40,524 nt of DNA from Gammaproteobacteria bacterium. Its GTDB lineage: Bacteria; Pseudomonadota; Gammaproteobacteria; JAJDOJ01. Made by a program: the position numbers and the translations under genes. The DNA is taken from assembly GCA_022340215.1 (NCBI GenBank), contig JAJDOJ010000270.1, positions 1 through 40,524 of the forward strand, read 5' to 3'. Under the pieces are notes generated by a model. The model made no database searches. It worked only from the letters and a program-made list of their open reading frames with translations, and was not told the origin of the DNA. Below are positions 15,972 through 24,116 of the stretch, in pieces (position 1 is the stretch's first letter; the number at the start of each line of letters is the position of its first letter).

Positions 15972-17276
15972 GTGGAAGGCGCACAGCAATCAGCGGGAAG
16001 CAACGAGGTTATCGCGACTTCCCAGTCGGAGCACGGAATCGCACGTGCCAGCATCAGTGAGCAGTCGCTGAAAGTCCTACAGGGACTGAACGGTGCCGGC
16101 TATGAAGCCTACCTTGTCGGCGGCGGTGTCAGGGACCTGCTGCTCGGGCGCGAACCCAAGGATTTCGATGTCGTCACCGACGCAAGGCCCGAGCAGGTAC
16201 GCAGGCTGTTCCGCAATAGCCGGCTGATCGGCCGGCGCTTTCGTCTCGCCCATGTCTACTTCGGTCGGAATATCGTCGAGGTCGCCACATTTCGCGCGGC
16301 CCCCGGTTCCGATGCGGGCGAGTCGTTGCTGCGGGAAGGGCGCATCATCCGCGACAATGCCTACGGTACGATCGATGAGGACTTCCAGCGGCGCGACTTC
16401 ACCATCAACGCACTGTATTACAACATCCGCGACAACAGCGTCCTCGACTATGCCGGCGGCGGCGAGGATCTGAAGCATGGTCTTATCCGTCTGATTGGAG
16501 ATCCGGATACGCGTTACCGCGAGGACCCCGTACGCATGTTGAGAGCGGTACGATTTGCCGCGAAACTGGGGTTCCGTATCGAACCCGATTCCGAGCGACC
16601 CTTACGCGAACTCGCCCCGCTTCTCGACGACATCGCCCCGGCGAGGTTGTTCGACGAGGTGCTGAAACTCTTTCAGGGTGGCTTCGCGCTGGCTACCTTC
16701 GAAGCGCTTCGCCACTACGGACTCTTCGAAAGGCTCTTTCCGGACACCGAGGTAAGCCTTTCCCGCGAGGAGGAGGGTTTTCCTATCACGTTCGTGTCAC
16801 GCGCCCTGCAGAACACGGACAAGCGGATCCGTGAGGGTAAACCTGTGACTCCGGCGTTTTTGTATGCGGCCCTGCTGTGGGAACCGGTCAGACACCTCGC
16901 GCGGCGGTATCAGGAACAGGACATGGACGAGGCTGAGGCCTTGCAGGCTGCCGGGCGGGAGGTCCTTTCCCGACAGCTGACGCGCACCTCGATCCCCAAG
17001 CGGTTTTCCATCCCAATGCGGGAGATCTGGCAACTGCAACCGCGTTTTCGCGCACGCACAGGCAAACGGTCGATGCGCCTGCTCGCCCATCCCAGGTTCC
17101 GTGCGGCCTACGATTTCATGTGTCTGAGAGAGGCCGCAGGTGAGGACCTCGAAAGTTGCTGTGAGTGGTGGACGAAGATCCAGCAACTCGCCCCGGCGGA
17201 GCAAGCCGCGAAGGTCCGGCCAACGCGCAAGCGACGTCGGGGACGCAGGCCCAGGGCCAAAAACGTCACCGCCTGA
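15972..17276 (+). CDS. pcnB: Poly(A) polymerase I
   Basis: 434 residues from a GTG start. It adds 3' poly(A) tails that promote RNA decay. The nucleotidyltransferase head contains YLVGGGVRDLLLGREPKDFD (with the catalytic DFD) and GRRFRLAHVYFGRNIVEVAT. The DFTINALYYNIRDNSVLDY and EDPVRMLRAVRFAAKLGFRI segments are the RNA-binding and neck motifs shared with CCA-adding enzymes. The C-terminal PcnB-type domain (about 250-410) has SIPKRFSIPMREIWQLQPRF, and the basic tail (TRKRRRGRRPRAK) is typical of PcnB rather than Cca. The gene is followed by folK, the usual partner. Confidence 0.94.
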   Translation: MEGAQQSAGSNEVIATSQSEHGIARASISEQSLKVLQGLNGAGYEAYLVGGGVRDLLLGREPKDFDVVTDARPEQVRRLFRNSRLIGRRFRLAHVYFGRNIVEVATFRAAPGSDAGESLLREGRIIRDNAYGTIDEDFQRRDFTINALYYNIRDNSVLDYAGGGEDLKHGLIRLIGDPDTRYREDPVRMLRAVRFAAKLGFRIEPDSERPLRELAPLLDDIAPARLFDEVLKLFQGGFALATFEALRHYGLFERLFPDTEVSLSREEEGFPITFVSRALQNTDKRIREGKPVTPAFLYAALLWEPVRHLARRYQEQDMDEAEALQAAGREVLSRQLTRTSIPKRFSIPMREIWQLQPRFRARTGKRSMRLLAHPRFRAAYDFMCLREAAGEDLESCCEWWTKIQQLAPAEQAAKVRPTRKRRRGRRPRAKNVTA

Positions 17277-17309
17277 TCCCCCGTGTACTGCCCGTCGAGG
17301 TCGTCTGTT

Positions 17310-17840
17310 TTGGCAACGGATCACGCCTACATCGGTATCGGGAGTAATCTGGGGGATCCGCTAGAGCAGGTTCTCGCGGCGATCGACGAGCTGGGGGCGA
17401 TTCCACGATGCCGCCTCGTCAAGCGTTCGGCGCTCTACGCGAGTGCCGCGATGGGGCCAAAGGACCAGCCAGACTATGTCAATGCGGTGGCCCTCGTCGA
17501 GACCTCCCTCGAACCAACGGAACTGCTCGGTCGACTGCAGGCGATAGAGCGCCGGTATGGCCGCGTCCGCGATTCCCTGCGCTGGGGACCTCGTACGCTA
17601 GATCTCGATCTGCTGGTGTTCGGCGAGATTCGGCTCGATACCCCGGAACTGGTCCTGCCCCATCCGGGGGCCCATGAGCGGTGCTTCGTGTTGCGTCCCC
17701 TGGCGGATTTGGGAAAGGAAATCAGGATCCTGGGACACGGGACTGTCGGGGAAATGTTGACGCGCTGCGACTGCGGCGGCGTGGTTCGCCTCGACGCAGA
17801 TGCGCGAGATCGTCCGGAGTTTCGCCCGCAATCCGGGTAA
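17310..17840 (+). CDS. folK: 2-amino-4-hydroxy-6-hydroxymethyldihydropteridine pyrophosphokinase
   Basis: 176 residues. It transfers pyrophosphate from ATP to 6-hydroxymethyl-dihydropterin in folate synthesis. Family landmarks are AYIGIGSNLGDPLEQV at the N-terminus, SALYASAAMGPKDQPDYVNA, the signature RWGPRTLDLDLLVFG (metal-binding DLD), and LPHPGAHERCFVLRPLADL. The TTG at 17310 puts four residues before AYIGIGSNLG, as in most FolK proteins, with GAGG upstream; a GTG at 17283 is the alternative. It follows pcnB by 33 bases, so the two are likely one transcript. Confidence 0.93.
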   Translation: MATDHAYIGIGSNLGDPLEQVLAAIDELGAIPRCRLVKRSALYASAAMGPKDQPDYVNAVALVETSLEPTELLGRLQAIERRYGRVRDSLRWGPRTLDLDLLVFGEIRLDTPELVLPHPGAHERCFVLRPLADLGKEIRILGHGTVGEMLTRCDCGGVVRLDADARDRPEFRPQSG

Positions 17841-17928
17841 TCTCAGCGTAAGGGTCCGGGTTGGATGCGAGACCGGGATCCGAATGCGCGCGGATTTCCA
17901 CGCTGTGACCACCCGGTTCCGATCGCCG

Positions 17929-18963
17929 TCACACCAGATATTTGTCCTGCCGGCTCCTGTCGATCCACGATACAAACACGCGCTCCACTGCACCCTGGAT
18001 CACGGAAGCCAGTTTCTCACTGACGGTCTTCCCGGGCGTGTAGATCACCTCGAAGAGGTCGGCGTCGCGAGCCGCCCGGATGAGATGATCGTCGCTGGTG
18101 CGGATCCCGTCGATCAGATTCATCTCCAGGGCCCGGCTACCGTACCAGTGTTCGCCGGTGGACACTGCGTCGATGTCGACCGTGGCGCGATGATCCGCGA
18201 CGAACTGTTTGAATAACTGGTGAGTGTCCTCCAGTTGCCGGCTGAAGTGTTCCCGGTCCTCCTCGGTGTTAACCCCGAACATCGTCAGGGTGCGCTTGAG
18301 ATCACCGGCCTTGATCTGCTCGAACTCGATGCCGTGGCGATCGAGCATCCGATGAAAATTGGGGAGCTGCGCGAGCACGCCAATCGAGCCGATGACCGCA
18401 AAGGGGGCGGCGATGATCCGGTCGGCTACGCACGCCATCAGGTATCCGCCACTGGCGGCGACCTTGTCCACAGACACGGTGAGTGGAATGTTCCGATCCC
18501 GGAACCGTTTTAACTGCGAAGCGGCGAGACCGTGTTCATGCACCAGCCCCCCGTAGTTCTCCAGCCGCACCAGAACCTCGTCGTTCTCCGTGGCCATGGT
18601 CAGGACCGCGGTGATCTCCTCGCGCAGCGCCGACACCGCGGTTGCCTTGATATCGCCGTGAAAGTTGATGACGAACAGTCTGCGTCTCGGGTGATCGGGC
18701 TCGACCGCAAGCTCGCGTCGCTGCTTCTTTCTTGCCTTTTCCTTCTTGGCCGCCTTCTTGAACGCCTTTTTCGGCAGCACGGCGTGCTGCATGACACTGG
18801 CCATGTTGTCGTACTTGTCGTTCAGGTTGTTGACTTTGAGCTGGTCACTGGCCCGCGTCCGTTTGGAGATGCTGAATCCGATCGCGATGAGAAAAACGAA
18901 AGCCGCGACTACGGTGGCCGCCTTAAGAAGGAAGAGACCATATTGAAACAGGAGTTCAGACAT
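17929..18963 (-). CDS. sohB: Inner-membrane serine protease SohB
   Basis: 344 residues from the ATG at 18963. A single N-terminal membrane anchor (residues about 7-30) is followed by a Lys/Arg-rich linker (KKAFKKAAKKEKARKKQRR), as in E. coli SohB, and then the S49 peptidase domain. The nucleophile serine is Ser171 in DKVAASGGYLMA, and the probable general base is Lys223 in AGDLKRTLTMFG. IGSIGVLAQLPNF is also typical. SohB is a putative periplasmic signal-peptide-peptidase-like enzyme, able to compensate for loss of DegP when overexpressed in E. coli. The upstream open frame beyond 18963 is not family-like and is omitted. Confidence 0.92.
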   Translation of the reverse strand: MSELLFQYGLFLLKAATVVAAFVFLIAIGFSISKRTRASDQLKVNNLNDKYDNMASVMQHAVLPKKAFKKAAKKEKARKKQRRELAVEPDHPRRRLFVINFHGDIKATAVSALREEITAVLTMATENDEVLVRLENYGGLVHEHGLAASQLKRFRDRNIPLTVSVDKVAASGGYLMACVADRIIAAPFAVIGSIGVLAQLPNFHRMLDRHGIEFEQIKAGDLKRTLTMFGVNTEEDREHFSRQLEDTHQLFKQFVADHRATVDIDAVSTGEHWYGSRALEMNLIDGIRTSDDHLIRAARDADLFEVIYTPGKTVSEKLASVIQGAVERVFVSWIDRSRQDKYLV

Positions 18964-19133
18964 GAAGCATCGTGCCCGGCGTCGGATGGATTGGGGGAAC
19001 CATGATGCCACGCGAAAGGCGTTGCTTGCCAGGCGCGCATCGGGACGGTGTTTGCGCAACCGGTTCGCCCGGTCCGAGGGAATTCGGAGAGCTTTTGGGT
19101 AGGGGACTCAGCGGATCCCGGAACGGGGGGCGA

Positions 19134-19679
19134 TCAGCCGCCGACGTGAACGCGTTGAACGGTAATGGTGACCGGCCGGGTTTTCTTGAGCGTCGTACCC
19201 GAACTCCGGTCCCGAACCTCTGCGTGGACCAGGTGCGTGCCGCGGTTGACGTTCTGCAGGAAGAAGCTGACGTAGTCGCCCTCGGCGATCTTCGCGCCAT
19301 CCATGTAGAGATAGATCGTGTCGGACTCGCGCAGGGCGGGATCCAGCGTCAGCGATATCGTGATGTCGCCATCGTTGGAACGTACGGAGGAGCCTTCTTC
19401 GGGAGACGTAATCGCGAATGTCTGGTATCCCGTCTCGGGTCCCGGCTTCTCGGTGATTTCCGCCCCTACTTCGGCCTTCGCCGACGTCGCCGGAGGCGGT
19501 GCGATAATGTCGGACCCGATCGCGTTGACAGGAGACACGCTGACCGGGTGGGCGTTTACGCCGGGGGGGGGGTCACTGGTAAACGTGACATTACCCTGTT
19601 CGTCGACATAGCGATAGATCTGCTGCGCGGCAAGCGGGAGCGAGAGGAGCAGGAGCCCTTGGAGAAGAAATCTGTTCAT
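19134..19679 (-). CDS. DUF4124-domain periplasmic protein
   Basis: 181 residues. The signal peptide (MNRFLLQGLLLLSLPLAAQQ) is followed by the DUF4124 motif IYRYVDEQGNVTFTSDPPPG, a short beta unit found at the N-terminus of many proteobacterial envelope proteins. The second half (about 85-181) resembles a small Ig-like beta domain (ITISLTLDPALRESDTIYLY, then THLVHAEVRDRSSGT). The role is unknown. It sits between sohB and fadD on the same strand. Confidence 0.75.
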   Translation of the reverse strand: MNRFLLQGLLLLSLPLAAQQIYRYVDEQGNVTFTSDPPPGVNAHPVSVSPVNAIGSDIIAPPPATSAKAEVGAEITEKPGPETGYQTFAITSPEEGSSVRSNDGDITISLTLDPALRESDTIYLYMDGAKIAEGDYVSFFLQNVNRGTHLVHAEVRDRSSGTTLKKTRPVTITVQRVHVGG

Positions 19680-19780
19680 GGAACAGGAGCATAGGTGCTA
19701 AACCGCTAACTCGCAATACCGCCGGTCATGCCAATCGGACCACCGGTGGAATCGGGTTCGAGGTCCAAGTGAAGATCGGG

Positions 19781-21451
19781 TCAGACACCTCCGTCGCGCA
19801 GTCCCCGACGCAATATCTTGCCGACGTTCGTTTTCGGCAGTGCCTCGCGGAACACGAAATCGCGCGGAATCTTATAGGTCGCCAGAGTTTTCCGGCAGTG
19901 CGTTCTCAGGGTCTCCTCGCTGGCATCCTGCCCGGGCCGCAGCACGATAAAGACGCGCACCGCTTCTCCGGATTTCTCGTCCGCGACACCGACGCACGCC
20001 GACTCCAGCACGGCGGGGTGCGCGGTCAGCGTCTCCTCGATCTCATTTGGATAGACGTTGAACCCGGAGACGAGTATCATGTCCTTGATCCGGTCCACGA
20101 TGCGAACACGGCCGGTATCGTCCACCGTGGCGACATCGCCGGTGCGAAACCAGCCGCCATTGGCAAATGCGTTTTTGTTTTCCGCTTCCCTCTTCCAGTA
20201 GCCCTTCATGACCTGCGGCCCGCGTACCCAGAGTTCACCGGGGTCGCCCCGGGGGACCTCGGTTCCGTTCTCGTCCCTTACGGAAATCTCCGTCGAGGGA
20301 AGCGGCAATCCTATCGTGCCGCTGAACTCGGCGATGTCGGGAGGGTTGGCCGTCACGACCGGTGAAGTCTCCGTGAGGCCATAGCCCTCGAGGACGGCCA
20401 CACCAGTGACTGCCTGCCAGCGCTCAGCAACCGATTTCTGTACGGCCATACCGCCGCAGACGGCAAGTTTCAACCGGGAGAAGTCGAGGTGTTCGAATTC
20501 GTCGTTATGTAGTAGCAGGTTGTAAAGCGTGTTGACGCCGGTAATGGCTGTAAACTTCCACTTCGAAAGTTCAGCGACGAAGTGGGCGACATCCCTGGGA
20601 TTGGTGATCAGCACATTCAGCCCGCCGAGACTCAGGTAGCTTAGGCAGTTCACTGACAGACAGAAGATGTGGTAAAGCGGCAGGGGGCTCACGACGATCT
20701 CCTCGCCGGGGATCATGAACCGGTTGAACCACGTCCTGACCTGCAATATGTTGGCGACCATGTTGCCATGTGTGAGCATCGCGCCCTTGGCGACCCCTGT
20801 CGTACCCCCGGTGTACTGCAGGAAGCAAAGATCGTCGCGGCCAATCTCCGGTGCCTCAAACGGGAGCCCCCGACCTTCGGAAAGCGCGCGTCGCAGACCG
20901 ACGGCGCCGGGCAAGCTGAAATCGCGGACCAGTTTCTTTACGTGCCGGACGACCAGGTCGGTCACGAACCCCTTTGGAAAACCGAGCAAGTCGCCGATTC
21001 GTGAGACGATGACGTGCCGCACCGGGGTCTGCGGCAGGGACTCTTCGAGAACGGCCGCGTGGTTCTCGAGCACCACGATCGCCGTAGTTCCGGCGTCCAG
21101 CAACTGGTGGCGCAGTTCACTCGCCGTATACAGGGGATTGACGGGGACGGCGATCAGGCCCGCCTTCAGGATGCCGAACAGACAGACCGGATACTGCAGC
21201 AGATTGGGCATCATCAGCGCCACCCGCTCCCCGGGCACAAGTCCCAGGCGGTTCTGCAGATACGCCGCGAATCGCAGACTCAGGGTGTCGAGACGCGCGT
21301 AGTCGATGGTGACACCCATGTTCGAAAAGGCGGGCCGGTCGTGATACCGCTTGCAGGTCTCGGCAAACACCTCGATGACCGATTTGTACTGCGACGGGTC
21401 GATGTTTGGTGGAACGCCCTTCGGGTAGTGATCGAGCCAGATCTTGTCCAA
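19781..21451 (-). CDS. fadD: Long-chain fatty acid--CoA ligase
   Basis: About 556 residues; an AMP-forming acyl-CoA synthetase. The ATP/AMP motif is LQYTGGTTGVAKGAMLTHGN, later EGYGLTETSP, and the fatty-acyl signature is GWFRTGDVATVDDTGRVRIV with DRIKDMILVSGFNVYPNEIE; the C-terminal catalytic lysine lies in LPKTNVGKILRR. The start is placed at a TTG (21451) because the resulting LDKIWLDHYPKGVPPNIDPS aligns with the E. coli FadD N-terminus and a GGGAGA precedes it. An upstream ATG at 21499 would overlap the fimV-like gene by 32 bases. The two genes are likely one transcript. Confidence 0.92.
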   Translation of the reverse strand: MDKIWLDHYPKGVPPNIDPSQYKSVIEVFAETCKRYHDRPAFSNMGVTIDYARLDTLSLRFAAYLQNRLGLVPGERVALMMPNLLQYPVCLFGILKAGLIAVPVNPLYTASELRHQLLDAGTTAIVVLENHAAVLEESLPQTPVRHVIVSRIGDLLGFPKGFVTDLVVRHVKKLVRDFSLPGAVGLRRALSEGRGLPFEAPEIGRDDLCFLQYTGGTTGVAKGAMLTHGNMVANILQVRTWFNRFMIPGEEIVVSPLPLYHIFCLSVNCLSYLSLGGLNVLITNPRDVAHFVAELSKWKFTAITGVNTLYNLLLHNDEFEHLDFSRLKLAVCGGMAVQKSVAERWQAVTGVAVLEGYGLTETSPVVTANPPDIAEFSGTIGLPLPSTEISVRDENGTEVPRGDPGELWVRGPQVMKGYWKREAENKNAFANGGWFRTGDVATVDDTGRVRIVDRIKDMILVSGFNVYPNEIEETLTAHPAVLESACVGVADEKSGEAVRVFIVLRPGQDASEETLRTHCRKTLATYKIPRDFVFREALPKTNVGKILRRGLRDGGV

Positions 21452-21467
21452 GTGGTTTCTCCCGCGC

Positions 21468-22877
21468 TCAGGCGGCATCCGTGAGGGCATGTCCGGCAAC
21501 GTCCGGGTTCGCCGGTTCGGAAGCCCCCTTGCGCTTCGCGCTGCGAAGCAGGAATAACCCCGCGGCGATCAGCACGAGGAGGGTGACGGCCAGCAGGACA
21601 GTGACGGCCATCAACGTCCCGAAGGGGCGCTCCTCCGTCGCCAGCGAACGCGCCAGACTCTCCTGCAGGTCGGCGATCTTTTCGGCCTGAAGGTCGATCA
21701 GGCGTTGCTGCTTGTCGATGACGCCGTCCTTGCGGTCCTGCTGCGCCTGCAATGTTTCCACCTGGCGACCGCGGGACTCCGCCAGCTCCCTGGCCAGCGT
21801 CACCGTCTGCTCGAGATTGGCGACATACTGGGAAGAGGCGATCGTGTATGCACCGGCCTCGACTTTCTCGCCATCGCCCGACATGATCGCAAGGCGTGCA
21901 TCCGGGGACACCTCGCGATTCTCACCGATCATGGTATCGGGTGGTGGCGACTCGACTGGTGGATCGCCCGTGTCTGCCGTATCACGGCCTTCGATCGCCG
22001 CGTCCGCGTCGGAAACGGCCTCACCAACGACTGAATGGACTTCGGCGACAGGAACGGCCGGCGCAATTGCCGGGGGCGCGGCGTGCACGACCGGCGCTTC
22101 GATCCCGGCCGGGTGTGGGAATCCGGGGATGTCCTCCACGCCCGATCCGTTCGCTCCGGGGATCGTCAAGACGGCGTCCGCCATCAACAGATCAATATTT
22201 CCACCGATGAAGGCATCGGGGTTCGAATCGAAAATTTCGCGCGTCAGCCGCTCTGCCGCCGCCCTGGATCCAGGGCGATACCTGCTAACGATACCGGACA
22301 GTGTGTCGCCGGGACGCGTGACGTAGCGTTCGTCCGCTAGCGGTGCAGCAATGCGCTGAATTCTGTACGTCTTCGAAGCTGCTGATCTCGCGGGGATCGG
22401 ATTCTCATCAACGGGGGTGACCGGCAAATCCTGCATCGTTTTGCGGTGCCCAACGCCGGGGGCGTCCGTTACATCGCGCCGGGTCTCCGGCAACGCCGGC
22501 CCAAGTACGATATTCACCTCCCTTAACAGACGGCCACTGCCGTCCTCGACCTCGACGAGCAGATCGAGTCTAGGCTCGACCAGTGGTTCGGATGAGGTAA
22601 TTCGCAGCACCGGCTCGCCCGCGGCGTTGAGCTCCGCCCGGGTCTCCAGTCGCGCGACGAAGGCCGTTCTCTCTACGCCTTCCCAGGCAAATTCCTCGGG
22701 CGGAGCAATCCGTGTTCGCAGCGTCTGCAACTCGGCGGGATTCACCGCCAGCAAGCGAATCTCCGCGACCAGGGGTTCGTCCAGGTGACTCGAAACCGTC
22801 AGATCGCCGAGTCCGAGCGCAGCGAGATGTGTCGGTGTCAGGAACGTCAGTACAAGCAGAAGCCGTGCCGGGAGCAT
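21468..22877 (-). CDS. FimV-like LysM protein, short form
   Basis: 469 residues. A signal peptide (residues 1-19) is followed by the FimV N-terminal domain (GLGDLTVSSHLDEPLVAEIR, typical of FimV/HubP periplasmic parts). A LysM-like peptidoglycan-binding unit follows at about 180-230 (YVTRPGDTLSGIVSRYRPGS), then a Pro/Ala-rich linker, a coiled coil (about 350-410, SRGRQVETLQAQQDRKDGVI) and one membrane span (VTVLLAVTLLVLIAAGLFLL). Only about 30 residues follow the span, so the long acidic TPR cytoplasmic region of Pseudomonas FimV or Vibrio HubP is missing. The family organises cell poles and type IV pili. Likely co-transcribed with fadD. Confidence 0.8.
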   Translation of the reverse strand: MLPARLLLVLTFLTPTHLAALGLGDLTVSSHLDEPLVAEIRLLAVNPAELQTLRTRIAPPEEFAWEGVERTAFVARLETRAELNAAGEPVLRITSSEPLVEPRLDLLVEVEDGSGRLLREVNIVLGPALPETRRDVTDAPGVGHRKTMQDLPVTPVDENPIPARSAASKTYRIQRIAAPLADERYVTRPGDTLSGIVSRYRPGSRAAAERLTREIFDSNPDAFIGGNIDLLMADAVLTIPGANGSGVEDIPGFPHPAGIEAPVVHAAPPAIAPAVPVAEVHSVVGEAVSDADAAIEGRDTADTGDPPVESPPPDTMIGENREVSPDARLAIMSGDGEKVEAGAYTIASSQYVANLEQTVTLARELAESRGRQVETLQAQQDRKDGVIDKQQRLIDLQAEKIADLQESLARSLATEERPFGTLMAVTVLLAVTLLVLIAAGLFLLRSAKRKGASEPANPDVAGHALTDAA

Positions 22878-23344
22878 CGATTAGTGCCCCGCTGAACCGT
22901 TCAGCCGCGCCGCGCGGGTCGGCCCACTCATCCGTATAACCTGCTCATCCGTCGAAATAGAGCTGTATCGGTGGCGCAATTTCAGAAGAATAGTCGCAAC
23001 GGAAGCGGACCCGACACACCCCAATACGATTCGTCGGGTGGGTAAAAGCACGAAGCGATTCGTTCGTGGTCTCCGGGCGCAGTTGTGCCTGTGGCGCGCG
23101 AACTATCCGACTGCGTCAGGCGGGAAACGGGTCCCTGGCGGCGCGGCCGGTAATCGGGCAATCAGTAAAGCCCGAAAACCGGTGGGAATCAAGCGCTGGA
23201 TGAATAGTCAATCCATCGGAGTTTCAGCAATAGAGGATTGTCGGTATACGGGTGAGTCCCGACTACCATCCTCTGGGATTGTTCGAACGTCCGAACCCGG
23301 ACATTGTCCTGAACCCGGCAAGACAAGCGACAGGAAAACGCAAA
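22878..23344. other. Divergent intergenic region between fimV-like gene and HTH gene
   Basis: No coding sequence is recognised. It should hold the promoters of the leftward fimV-fadD genes and the rightward HTH gene. A 15-base dyad, GCTGAAC-C-GTTCAGC at 22891-22905, lies 14 bases upstream of the fimV-like ATG and could be an operator. Confidence 0.45.
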
Positions 23345-23560
23345 ATGGCAGGAATACGTGTAAGCAAATTCGATCTGGCCCATATCTTCGGAGTGGATGC
23401 CGTAATGATCGACGTCTGGCTGAAACAGGGCATGCCCTATGTCAGCAAACCCGGAAACGACACGGGCGTGCTGTTCAAACAGCGGGATTGGGTATTCGAC
23501 ACCGCCGAGGTGATCGAGTGGAGGATGTCGGTCGTGAGCGAGGATGCCGAGCTGACCTAG
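23345..23560 (+). CDS. Small helix-turn-helix protein, resembling terminase small-subunit (Nu1) DNA-binding domain
   Basis: 71 residues with the ATG at 23345 preceded by AGGAAA six bases upstream. The protein is almost only a winged-helix-like unit: VSKFDLAHIFGVDAVMIDVW is the first helices and turn, LKQGMPYVSKPG the recognition region and wing, and FKQRDWVFDTAEVIEWRM the closing helix. This matches the layout of the Nu1 DNA-packaging and MerR-type small DNA-binding domains (a "...WLKQGMP.....G..W.FD...VI.W" pattern). No phage genes are nearby, so it may be a domesticated phage remnant or an ordinary small regulator. Confidence 0.6.
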   Translation: MAGIRVSKFDLAHIFGVDAVMIDVWLKQGMPYVSKPGNDTGVLFKQRDWVFDTAEVIEWRMSVVSEDAELT

Positions 23561-23705
23561 CTCGACGACCGGATCGAGAGACTCAACCTTGGGGTGGCCG
23601 GGACCCGGCGCGCACCCCACCGGGAATACCCGCCAGCTCGAGTTCCGTTTCCGTGGTCCCATACGCGAACGTTCCATCAACCGCGCTGGGACGTTCGCAG
23701 GTTAC

Positions 23706-23873
23706 TCAATTCAACGTCGATACGAGCGAGGATCCCAGACCCGATACGACGATGTACGCGTTGAGGGTCAGGACGAGTGCGCTAGCAGCCAGCAGCACCG
23801 CCAGTCGTTTTCCCGGTGACTTGAAGGGGCAATTGCAGGAGGCGCTGCGCATCGATTCGGTTTCCTTAGCCAT
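23706..23873 (-). CDS. Putative 55-residue single-span membrane protein
   Basis: The frame MAKETESMRSASCNCPFKSP followed by GKRLAVLLAASALVLTLNAY and a short tail has one clear membrane segment (residues about 24-45) with basic residues before it. No obvious ribosome-binding site precedes the ATG, and the region has no recognised homolog, so the call is weak. The opposite strand carries no better candidate. Confidence 0.3.
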   Translation of the reverse strand: MAKETESMRSASCNCPFKSPGKRLAVLLAASALVLTLNAYIVVSGLGSSLVSTLN

Positions 23874-24064
23874 GTTCAACATAGTGGTACTCGACGAAAG
23901 CGAGGCCATTATAATATAAGAACATTCCAATGTGCCAATTCCCATGCCCCCCATCCGGGATAAGTGTGTATGGTCACCCCCTACCGATCGATGACCGCCT
24001 TGGTCGCGGCGCCCCTGGACAACGCCCCTGTTTGATAAGTGGAGTCATCTGCCCCAAGATGCAA

Positions 24065-24086
24065 GCTGATGCAAACGCATCAGCTG
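24065..24086 (+). promoter_or_regulatory. Perfect 9-bp hairpin in the leader of the ydbH-like gene
   Basis: AGCTGATGC-AAAC-GCATCAGCT: a perfect 9-bp stem with a four-base loop, ending 30 bases before the ATG at 24117. No T-run follows on either strand. It may be an operator dyad or a translational stem-loop; the sequence alone does not decide. Confidence 0.5.
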
Positions 24087-24116
24087 CGGAATTACCACTT
24101 CCCATGAGACACTGTA

